Positions 47,601 to 59,600 of a stretch of 64,000 nucleotides of DNA are shown here, piece by piece (the stretch's first letter is position 1; the number at the start of each line of letters is the position of its first letter). The stretch comes from Tetracentron sinense. Lineage: Eukaryota; Streptophyta; Magnoliopsida; Trochodendrales; Trochodendraceae. The notes under the pieces were generated by a model. That model saw only the letters and a list, made by a program, of their open reading frames with translations. It had not been told where the DNA came from and did not search any database. The translations under genes and the position numbers were made by a program. The stretch lies in contig CM026553.1 in the NCBI GenBank assembly GCA_015143295.1, positions 3,123,912 to 3,187,911 on the forward strand, written 5' to 3'.

Positions 47601-50600
47601 CTGTCTGGGAGTGGTCTGGCTCTGCATTGGATGAGGGAGCTGAAGCATCAGAATGGTTTTCAAATTATCTTGGGAAACCCAGTCGTTTAGTGCGTTTTAA
47701 TGCAGGTAAATCTCGATTTAGTGTGTGATAAAAAGGTAGATCTCTATGTGCACGTAAGTTGAAATTATGAATTAACTTAAACATATATGTTTCTGTTTGC
47801 CTAATAAGTAGCCAAATGAGCTTATGTATTATTTATCTCAACTGTTCTAATTTAGTAGCAAATGGCACTATAACATGCTATTTTGTAAATGTATATATTA
47901 AAATGACATGCTATATAAGAAAAGATGTGATTTTGACTGATGACTCTTTATATTTGGAGTTTCATCCTGAATCGAGTAAGTTGAACATCTGCTGACATGT
48001 CTGATGTAGTAAATCTAGATATAGAAGAAGTTGAATCCCTACATTAAATATAAACACTCATGTTATAATATCCCCTTCATCTGAACTTGAATTGCCACTA
48101 CAGCACTAGAAAGTTTATGATCAGCATGTACGTGTTCGATTTCAAAGATCACAAAGAGGTGTTTCTTATAGAGTCTTAGCAAAGATACACACATACGTAC
48201 ACATGCAAGCATGCACTTACTCCATATATATAATATATTCTACTGTTGAGATTTCTACACGAGGAATATCTCAAATCTACATCATAATGTCTACTGAAAC
48301 CATCTTTTCATCTTTCAATATAATGTTCTATCATCAAGGCACATATATTGATAAAATGAGTACGTAGACTATCAAATGGTATGTAATTGATGGAGGCATT
48401 CTGAGATGTTGTTACAATGCAGCATCAGAAACTAGGGTTGTTGATCCTCAGTATGCTCATGGATACAAGACTACGTTTACTGATGGGTTTCCATTCCTGA
48501 TGTTATCACAGGTTAGTCAAATGAAGAGGAATCTAAGTAGTTCTTGGTTCTGGAGATAGACCATGATCTTGAATCAATTTATCTTTTGTAGGGATCGTTG
48601 ATTGCATTAAATATGCTTGTGAAGGAGCCCATACCAATTAATCGCTTTAGAACCAAGTATGTTATTAAATTTGTCTCATCTTTCTTTTGTGGAAGCTTTT
48701 TTTCGTGTTAAAATCATTCAGTTATTTTCAATAGAACACAAGTGTACTGCTATTGTTTGATGTGGTCCTCAGATCTTATAGATTGTCTTATTCAACTGTA
48801 CAGCATCCTTGTTGATGGATGTGAACCATTTTCTGAGGACTTATGGACGGAGATCAAAATAAACAAGTTCACATTTTGTGGTGTCAAGCTATGTGCACGC
48901 TGTAAGGTAAAAGGCTATCCTTTTTGCATTTGCTTTTTCAAAATCAGCATTCCTCATATTTTACCATCAGATCAGTGTATTACTTGTTGAAAAAAAGAAA
49001 ATACTGATAAAAAAAATAGAAAATAAAGAATAAGATCAGTGTATTACACTTGGCAACTCTTCAACAGTACATAGTTTACATAGACTAGGAGAGCACAACT
49101 ATATTATAACTTCCGACCATGTTTACTAGACTAGGGTTGTCAAAGTCAAATCGAATCAGAAGATCATGAGGAGTGGGATTTGAATTGTAAGCTCTTATTA
49201 CTTAAGAGTAGTTTCCTTTTAAAAAAATATAATAATATCCAAAAAATATAGATTAGAATATGCTGAAATCCTGCATAACTCCTCATATAACATGATACTT
49301 TTGTCTATAAGGCACAAAATATTAACATAACAGGGTATCGCCCAAACCTTCTTTCTTTAACAAGATACTTATGCAAATAAAATGACCTCAATCTTTCAAG
49401 TTTCTAGGCAGGAAAAAATAGAATTTATATGTGATGAACTTGGTTCTTAGAATGCTTCAAAGAAACCTAGTTTGATTTGATTCTTTGGCTAATAGAAGGT
49501 TTTAGGAAGAGAAGAAACCCAAACTGATGTGAACATCCAGCATCAAAAGGAGTTTAAAGTTTATCATAGGCGAAGGAAGAAGAACAAGGCCCCTATGTCA
49601 CTATGGATAGATGATTTGGGGTATTGAAGACCTCATGCACACATTGATCATTAGAAAGATCCCACATTGGGAAGGTGTGCATATGAGTTGATTTAACATG
49701 GTTTTAAAAGCCCAATAGGCTGGACTTTTAGTTAGGGAGGAAACAATTTATTAGCATTGGGTTATTTTAGTCTTTTTAATAGTTTGGATATTTTAGTCTT
49801 TAAACAAGTAAGGTTTGCATCTATTTAAACTTAATTTCTACTGTAAATTTTTAGTTGATGAATTTTATGAATGAAAAAGTGCTTTTGAGCATTCTCAGTG
49901 ATTGGATTTGGTATGATGCCATGGGAGTGATTCCCAAAGGTCTAAGGTATATTCTTCTCTCTTTTTTCCATTGTGCTTCTCTATTTTTTTGTTCCCCATT
50001 GTAAACCCTATTCAATCAAAGGATCTTTTTCCCATGCAAGAAATCTCGCCCAAACCAAACCTTATATTTCTTCCCTGATGTTCCAACCAAACCTTAGCCT
50101 CCCCTTGACTGCTGCCAGCCTTCCTTACCCCTCCCCATACTGCCACAGCCCCTACAGACCTTTTTGCCCACTGTTGCAGCCCTCTCACACCTGTCCCAGC
50201 ATTCCCCATCACTATTGCACCTGTCCCTCTTTATCTCTTGCTGCCCCTTCTTTTGCTGCTACAGTATTCCCCTACCCTATTCCTTGCTGTTCCAATTTAT
50301 ATACAGTCCCCTTTTTCTGTAACAACCTTATAATATATTCCTTATTGCTGTTCCAAACAATTTGGACCTATTATATTGGCTGCTACAGCCTTATTCTTCC
50401 ATTAAAATTGATCTCACGGCCTCCTATTCCATTCTCATTGCCAATACAACCTTCCTGCAATTCAAAACCCTAAAACCATCAAAGTCCTAAAACCTAATTC
50501 AACTCCAAACCCTAAAACAGTAAGCTTCCATAACCCTAACTCCAGTGTTTTAAAACACAAAAACTTAGATCAACTCGAAAACTTGTTGAGTCTGAGTCAA

Positions 50601-53600
50601 CTCAAAAAACTCGGCCAAAACTCAAAACTTAAAACTCGAAAAATATAATTTATTTTTAATATTTATTATATTTAGATAAAATAATATAAATTATAAACAT
50701 TAATTATAAAAATACATAAAATGTTATATTAACTAAATAATATTATAAAATATAAAATACATTAGAGAAATTATTTTAAAAAACTTATATAATGAATTAC
50801 TAATTACCATTTTACCATATTTCTATTTTTTACATGTTATAATTGATTGATTAACAAATAATTCATCAATTATGTCAATTTTCCACAATATCATTCACTA
50901 TCAACTAATCAACTAATTAACTAAAAATATATAAAATAATCTAAAGAGGTTATCATCTATCCATGATGGCTTAAAACGTAGCCACCAATTAACAAACTAA
51001 TTATTACAAGTTCAAAAGTTAAATTATTTAAATCAAGATCGAGATCAGAATAAGAGTCTGGTTGTCACGCCCCGAACCCGCGGCTGGGAAATCAAGTTCC
51101 AAGACGCGTGCTCGTTCGTCATAACCACGCATGCGGAAGACTTTACCCGCGAAAATGCGGGGATTTTTCAACTTTTCTGATGAGCTTATGTAAGCGGTAA
51201 CAACCGGTCATCACAATAACCCATCATAAGCAAATACGTTACCTCACTGGCTACAATAGCCGTTACTTTTGGCGCCACAACTGTGCCGGTACACTTTCAG
51301 AATCCATCAAGTCTAACTCCTTGTCAATCGGCAACTGCTTCCAAATCTGAAGACATAAAATGAGAGGAGTGAGCTACAAAGCCCAGCAAAATCCACAATC
51401 CATCTAGGCTATTTTCCACCTAGTAACAATCATCATCATTAATAACAATATAGTGTTGCAATACAATTCTCATATTATAATAATATATAATCTCGTAATC
51501 CGTGACCCGAGGTCACTCAGGACTATTTCATCCTATTTTGAGGTTCCCAACCTCAATTTCCAAGTTCATCCAATCATCATCTACACCACTAACTTACCAT
51601 CCCAGACAACCGCTTACACTCTATCCTTGATTCCGCAGACTCAATCAACTGGCCTTTGCTCGTATTCAACCTGAGTTCATAGACGCAATATCCAAGTTAG
51701 AGTTTGTAGACTCGCTATCCATTTCCAAATCTGTTAATATTAATTTTGTTACCATGACGTCCCATACCCCTATGATAACTATCGAGATCAACCGGGCTTA
51801 CACCCAATGAAATCAAACCTTGAGTCCTTAGACTTCGTACAACCTTGAGTCCATAGACTCCATACAATCTTGAGTCCATAGACTCCGTATATAATCTAGG
51901 CCTTCACCCACTAGAACCAACACAATCGTCTGATCTCAGCCATGGTGAGGAACTCTAGCCTCACGACATCTCTATCAGACAACACAACCGTCTGACTCAG
52001 CCATAGTGGAGAATTCTATCCTCACGGCATATCTATTAGATTCCAGACAACACAACCATCTGACTCAGCCACGGTGGGGACCTTTATCCTCACGGCATCT
52101 CTATCAGATAACATAACAATCTGACTCAGCCACGGTACGGACGACATATCTATCAGAGGCATCACCACCTACTAACTCAGCCTCGGTACGGCATATCTAT
52201 CAGATAGCACAACCATCTGACTCAGCCACGGTGGGGACCTCTATCCACACGGCATATCTATCAGATAACACAATCATCTGACTCAGCCACGGTGGGGACT
52301 TCTATCCTCACGGCATATCTATCAGATAACACAACCATGTGACTCAGCCACGGTACGGACGACATATCTCTCAGAGGCATCATAACCTACTGACTCAGCC
52401 TCAGTACGACATATCTATCAGATAACACAACCATCTGACTTAGCCACTGTACCGACAGCATATCTATCAGAGGCATCACAGCCTACTAACTCAGCCTCGG
52501 TACGGCATATCTATTAGATAACACAACCATCTGACTCAGCCACGGTGGGGACTTCCATCCTCACGGCATATCTATCAGATAACACAACCATCTGACTCAG
52601 CCACGGTGGGGACCTCTATCCAAACGGCATATCTATCAGATAACACAATCATCTGACTCAGCCACGGTGGGGACTTCTATCCTCACGGCATATCTATCAG
52701 ATAACACAACCATCTGACTCAACCACGGTACGGACGACATATCTATCAGAGGCATCACAGCCTACTGACTCAGCCTCGGTACGGCATATCTATCAGATAA
52801 CACAACCATCTGACTCAGCCACGGTGGGGACTTCTATCCTTACGGCATATCTATCAGATAACACAACCATCTGACTCAGCCACGGTACGGACGACATATC
52901 TATCAGAGGCATCATAACCTACTGACTCAGCCTCGGTACGGAATATCTATCAGATAACACAACCATCTGACTCAGCCACGGTACGGACGACATATCTATC
53001 AGAGCCATCACAGCCTACTGACTCAGCCTCGGTACGACATATTTATCAGATAACACAACCATCTGACTCAGCCACGGTGGGGACTTCCATCCTCACGGCA
53101 TATCTATCAGATAACACAACCATCTGACTCAGCCACGGTACGGACGACATATCTATCAGAGGCATCATAACCTACTGACTCAGCCTCGGTACGGCATATC
53201 TATCAGATAACACAACCATCTGACTTAGCCACGGTACGGACGACATATCTATCAGAGGCATCACAGCCTACTGACTCAGCCTCGGTACGGCATATCTATC
53301 AGATAACACAACCATCTGACTCAGCCACGGTGAGGACTTCCATCCTCACGGCATATCTATCAGATAACACAACCATCTGTTCTCCCCTGACCTAGTCAAA
53401 GAGGATCTATGAATATCAAATCCACCCACTCCCAACTATCAATCACAGTGGATTATACTTTAAACCTAGTTAGGTTTTCTTACCATAGGTTAACCCCAGT
53501 TAACCCAAGCCTCGCTTGGTTAACTGAAATACTCTGGCCTCCCGCCCATGAACCAAATCCGAGGGTATACTGTTCCGGTGTGGAACATTAACCGGCCGAT

Positions 53601-56600
53601 GGACCATTCCATCGCCTTACCATATCTCAACATCACATCATGCATCATGCACAAAGGTTGGCCCGAGGTGGGACTTTTACCAGGCCAATGGACCTACCAT
53701 TGCCTTAAAACAAACATCACATCATACAAAAGTAGTTCCGATAGAGAACTTAACCAAGCCAATGGACCCTACCATTGCCTTACAATGTCAAAATCACTTC
53801 ACATTACACATATAGAAGCCCAGTCAGGCTCTCATAACTTCTTGCGGTCGATCGCACCTGCAATCGATCGCACTTCCCCTGCGATCTATCGCAAATCACA
53901 CTGAGCCTAAATTATGAGCTAGAAATAGCCCGAAACCGAGGGCTCCGTCCCTCTGCTCCATTTTCACTCTCATCCATCCCATCCATACATCATTCATAAG
54001 GTCTCCGACCTTTTTCCATCCACACATAATATCACTAAACCATTCCACATAAATAAAGTAGCTTAAGAGATGGAGAGGGATTTTACTTCTTTCGCGCTTT
54101 TCGAGACGTCTAGAGGCAAAACGGACACTACCAACACGTTCGGGAAAAAGATCAACGCCCAAGGTGAAGCTCGTCGCCTTCAAACCTGATTTTCCACAAA
54201 TTTATCAAACACTTAACTAATCAACCTTAGTTAAGGACCCATAAACGTAAAATTTTATTCTATTAAAATTCTGGGTCGTTACACTGGTGGTAAAGTCTCA
54301 CTTCCAATCCCACGCTCTCCTGTGCCAGCTTCCAACAACCAATTGTCTTCTCCAAATCTACTATGATAAGCAATTGGTGGGTTTGCCTATGTGTCATCAT
54401 CACCAAGTTCACAGGCAACCCACTCATCCTCACAACTCTCTAGCAAGATGTTGTCCAATAGGACTGGATCATAATCTGAAGCGTGTCTCCTTGGTTGTCA
54501 CTCCCTAAGCCTCAAATTGTAATGGACGAACACCAACTTATCTAACTTCTCATGCTTCAACCGATTCCTCTTCTTGGTATGGATTTGATCAAATGTACTC
54601 CAGTTCCTTTCGCATCCAATTGAGGAACAAGTTTGGCTCAAAATGCGAATGGCGATCCGTTTGAGAGTGGGAGTTCCCCAACCATAATTGTCCCACCAAG
54701 AAACTGTAAAATAATAAAATATAATTAAAATCTGTAATATAAAAAATAAGATTATTGTAAAACTAAGATTTATTAATATATTAAAAAAAACTCATTTACT
54801 TGGAGTAAGTTTAGTTCGAGTTCTATTTGCCATGTCCGTCCGAAAGTCCCCCCTTGAGCCTTTTCATATAAAGAGAACTAGAAAAAAAATTAAATAAAAA
54901 ATTAGTTATCAAGAATTTTTTGTTTAAAGTTTGAATGTTATAACTTCAAATAACGTACCTCTTTATTAGCCTCAATTTTTTTTTCAACATCTTCCTCCAT
55001 AATCCTGTTACATGGAGTGGAGAGTGAAAAGTGGAATTTCGTTTCTCATCAATAATCTTCCAAAATTTACTATACTTCTTCTCGTCATTGTTATTGACTT
55101 CAACAATTTTTTTTTTTGTTTTATCAATGGCCTGATATATCAAACCCATAGTTGGTTCTTTATCAACATCGACTAGGCGCAATAACTCAACAAGTGGGGT
55201 GACAGATTTTTGAAGTTTCTCAAGCCTTCTCCAAAAGTCATTATCCAACAAATTTTATTCTATTTCATTCCCCTCCGCCAAACTTGCAAATCTTGACTTA
55301 ACCCAATCTTTAGATAACACCATAGCTTTCAACTCAGCTCGTTGTGTTAAAAAAATAAAAATGATATTTAGAACTGGCCTATTAAATTCAAAGAAAAAAA
55401 AAAGAAAATAATTAGATTTTGTAAAAAGTAAATAACCATTTACCTGTTCTAGAAGACTTCTTGTGAGGATAAAATTTGTAGCAAATCGTGTTGCTCTCGG
55501 TGTCAAAATTTTATTCCCTTTGTATGTGTTCTCATTAGACTTAACACTTGAGCATGATTATAAATAAATTTTGCTGCTTTTTTAGCCATCTCAATCAAAT
55601 CACTTACTCTCTTTAATTTTCCAATCTTCTCTAAAATGAGATCCACGTGATGGGCAACACATGAAGTCCAGAAGAGATGTTTTCTTTTTGCCATTAATAT
55701 TTTACATGCAACCACATAATTCAGCTATTACTTGAACAACATTCTTTTCTCCAACTTCTTCCACAATACCATTAAGGAGATAGAAAAGATTTGATGCACT
55801 CTTCACAATATTTGAGGCATCCACTGATTTAATAAACATTGTTCCTCTCGGATATGAGACCAAAAAATTTATGATAGATCTTCCACGCTAGTCCATCCAC
55901 CCATCTGACAATATGGAACTTGTTTCAGCCCAAGAATCCCTTAATTCTTTAAAATACAATTCCAAATTCTGAACCTCCCCATCTAACGTCGGACCTGATG
56001 GTTCATAAAGAGTTGGAGCCTTTAATCCTAGACCATAGTTCCCAATTGCTTCAATAAATTTAGGAAAAAAGGCAGAATCTGTCGTGTAAGCACCCAATTT
56101 TTACACCCCTCAGTTAACCATGGTTAGCCTACCCTTGACCTAGGCCTAACCCTAGACCTAAACCTAGGCCTAACCCTGACATCAACCTAGGCCTAAAACC
56201 CAACTCTAGCTAACCCTAGACCTAACCCAGGTTTAACCCTAGACAACCTCAACCTAAATCTAACCCTAGGTCCAATCGAAACCCTGAGCTCAACCTAGAC
56301 CTAACCCTAGGCTCAACCTAACCTAACTCTAGTTTAAACCCGAACCAAGCCCAAGACCAAGCCCTGGGATAGACCTCAGACCTAAGACCCATGTAGAGCC
56401 AAGACCCAAATTCCAAGGCCTAAAAAACACATCTAGAAACCCTGTGGGCCTAAACATGGGCTCACACACCTTAGCTAACCGTTATGAATTTTCAAAAATT
56501 CAAATAATGTCGGTAATTAATTTACCGACATTACTAAATTAGTGAAAAGCTACAGTGCCCCAAACCCAGACCAGAAGGGTGAGGCCTATTTCTGAGTAAA

Positions 56601-59600
56601 AATCAGAATTGGTGGTAAAAACTTTACCGCCATTACCAATTTTGCTTGAATCAGGATTGGCGGTACTGGCTTTACCGCAATTCCTGGTCTTCTCAAAATC
56701 CAAATGTTGCACCCCCTGCACCCCTCAGGTTGACCTCCAATGTTTTCTAGGACTTCACCAACCCCTCCTCTGAATTACCAATTGCCCTTAGGCCCCCTCT
56801 CTTTATAAATATCAACCTCCTCAAGCTTAATCCCCATGCCAAAGCTCCAGTAAAAATCCCCAGTAGAGAAACCTTGTAGGACTCTAATTCCAACCAGAGA
56901 AACCTTGTAGAATCCAAAATCCCTGTTCCCAGAAGCTGTACTCAGAACTTGTGTTGGGTTGAACCTGAGGGGTAGCCTAGGCTCCCTTCTCTAGTGGTCA
57001 CTCGCACGTGGTTAGTACCACCTTCACCACCAAGGTTCCAACTTCAGTGAAGGGTAGGCCACCCTCATTTTCTCTCTTCTCTCTGTTATTAGTCTCTAGC
57101 ATTGCTTCGTGGGTGACCCTGGTCCATTTCCAGGGTTTGGCTTTGGTCCCTTAGTCAGTAAAGGGGGGCCTCTTGTTGCCTCATTTCATAGGCAAGAGGA
57201 GACCCCCATGAAAACCACACGCCTCACACACTGAGCACGTTCCATTCTCCATGCCTCCTCACTCCCCAGACCTTCCAGGTCAACTCAAGCTCATGAAGAT
57301 GACCCTGGAAGTCTCATGGCTCATTGTCATGAGGGTATATGTCGAAATCGAAGAAGAAGCCAGAATGACGGTAATCTCAGTACTGATCCCTAGTCCATTC
57401 CAGGGCTTGGTCTGGGCTTCTGGAATCCCCTTCCATCTTCCTGATCATCCCGCTTCACCCGACCTTCCTAAGTAGGGTTAAAATGCGATAAATTGGTAAA
57501 ACTCAGGAATGTCGGTACTGAGTTTACCGACATTTTGGGGTTTCTGTCATTTTGGCCAAAGACCACTACTGTGGGTTTACCCTAGACCAAGTCCAAGGCC
57601 CAAACTGGGCCTTTGAATGTTCCTAACAGTCCCAAGACTCTCTGGGACCCATCACTAACCTTGCCCATACTAGCAAAACCAATTTCCAGTAATAACTGGG
57701 AAAGGCGGTAGACTTTGTACCGCCATTCCAGTTTTCTGGACTTTGGGCTTTGCATAGGGCCCAGGCCAAGTAGGAGGCAATTCTAGGCCTTGCTATGTTC
57801 CCTGGGCCCACTCCAGACTCTAACCTGACCTCTAACTAGGGTTAAGTTTAACCCCGGTTAATTTACCTTAACTCCGGTTAACCAATCTCACTTTGGAAAA
57901 GTCCAATAAAATCCAAAAAATGCCAATTATGTGAAACCTGACCCTGGCCATTCCTAGGCCCTCCTTAACCATTGTTAACAAACTTAGCCATGGTTAACCT
58001 CAACCTTGCTACTCCGGTGCAACCCTTAGCCTCGCCGGCCTATCAACCTTAGCCTCCAGGCGAACCCTAGTCACTCCGGTGCACATACACACCCCTTAAC
58101 CCCGGCATGGGTTAAAGTGTCGCCCAAACTACACTTGGTCTGATCCCGTCCCGGCAGGTATATAGGCAACCCAACTCGGGTTCGACCCTGGTCTAGGATT
58201 TTCCATTTCTTGGATTCGCATCACTCCAAAAACTTTGGCATTTTATTAATTTGGCTTAAACTTAGGGAGTAGGTAACTGTCTTAGACGGGGGTAACGGGG
58301 TGCCTAATCCCTTCCTTGAGACTTATTCGAACCACTTACCCTAACTCTAATCGAGACCATTAACCTTAATCAAATCCTTGGTCCTATTCCCGTAGAATTA
58401 ATAGGTGGCGACTCTTAGTCAACCTATGAGCCTCTTTAAAGGCCATTTTAGCGTCGTTCCTCCACAGAGCCGGCTCGGAAGGAAAAAGGGTAAAATCCCT
58501 TGCTCACAGGCCGCATTAAATGGAATTGTAACATGATAAAACCATCTCCCAACCGCATCTACAACCCTCTTTCGTGCATTCTTATCCATAGCAGTTGGTA
58601 ACTTTAATTGAACTGTATTTGAATCTTTGGTGATCTCTTTTCCCTTTCCTATTCTTGATAGTTGTTCCACTTCTTCATCATCATCACCAGACTTTTTCTC
58701 TCCAAATTCTCCCCAACTTTGTTTCCTGTTTACTTAGAAGTTTTCACATCCTTTCTCTTGGTAAGTAATATTGTCATATCCTTTAGCCACACTTTTATCA
58801 ACTTTAGGACATTTTACAGCATCTCCAGGCATCCTTGCAATGTGTTGTTTTAACCTGTGAATCCATTCCCACATTGTTTTCCCACAATAATTACAACGAA
58901 CATGTTTTTTATTAGTTGAGATAGCCGTGCAATGAGCCCTACCAACATCTGTCAAGTGAGATGTTTCAGTCACCAATTGACTTGATGCGTCAGGCATATT
59001 TGTTGGCTCATTTTAACATCTTTTAGATGAATCCATAACTCTAAAATTTAAAAAGGAAAACATTACTTGACATGGGCTGTATTCTAATTAATATAATTCC
59101 ATTAAAAGTAAATAGATAGGACTGCCTTAATATAAATCAGAATTCCGGTGATTCTTACTTGCTTTAACCTCAAAATACATTAATTTTTTGAGGAGTGCTA
59201 GCCCAGCCGCATTTACTCCAAAATTTTCTATAGACGCAAGATGGGGCTAGCACGTGGAGCTGTTTCATTATTTTAACAATTTAAAAAGTTAAAGTCAGAG
59301 AAGGTTTGACATTTGTAGCGCTCTAGTTGCGTCTTTGGAAGATTTGCGACTGGGGCTTGCAAAATCTTATTTTTTTATATTAAGTTGTGTAAGATAAATC
59401 TGTAATGAAGGTTTGAAAGATTATTTTTATTTTATATATTAACTTTTTATAGTACACTACTGAGATAAATCTGTAATGAAGATTTGAAAGATTATTTTTA
59501 TTTTATATATTAACTTGTCTCACATAGTACACTACTAACTTTTTAAATTGAAAAAGTAATTTTTTAAAAATTACTTTGTCTCATTCAAAGTAGTCAACAG

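Larger units (their letters stand above)
51063..54283 (-). mobile_element. Solo Gypsy-type LTR inside the hAT element
   Basis: 3221 bp flanked by a perfect 5 bp duplication CTGGT (51058-51062 and 54284-54288). On the minus strand it begins TGTAACGACCCAGAATTTT and ends GGTTCGGGGCGTGACA, resembling the other Gypsy-type LTRs here. No internal region is present. Nearly half of it is a large tandem array (51930-53390). It also has a GATCGATC-type palindrome cluster at 53844-53893 upstream (in its own orientation) of the array. Confidence 0.92.
56085..58508 (+). mobile_element. LTR-type insertion in the transposase gene (probably solo LTR)
   Basis: 2424 bp with TGTAAGCACCC...CTTGCTCACA ends. The flanks TGTCG (56080-56084) and GGCCG (58509-58513) match at three of five positions. 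Removing the insert with one flank copy rejoins the transposase in frame (NAA followed by DSAFFPKF), which supports the borders. A TATA-like 'ctttataaatatc' lies near 56800. No gag or pol is present. It contains five related hairpins and a CCTAACC-rich block (separate entries). The frames at 56539-56721, 57251-57475 and 57623-57811 have no domain. Confidence 0.8.

Noticed and set aside
49973..50473. 166-codon open frame
   Set aside because: Low-complexity Pro/Ser/Leu-rich text in a leader-like repeat, no domain, interrupted context.
51930..53390. CRISPR-like repeat array
   Set aside because: Units are adjoining, diverged and contain no unique spacers. The array is inside a plant LTR with target duplications.
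56115..56345. Interstitial telomere repeat
   Set aside because: Words are CCTAACC/CCTAGACC in irregular order, not CCCTAAA, and they lie within an LTR-type insertion.
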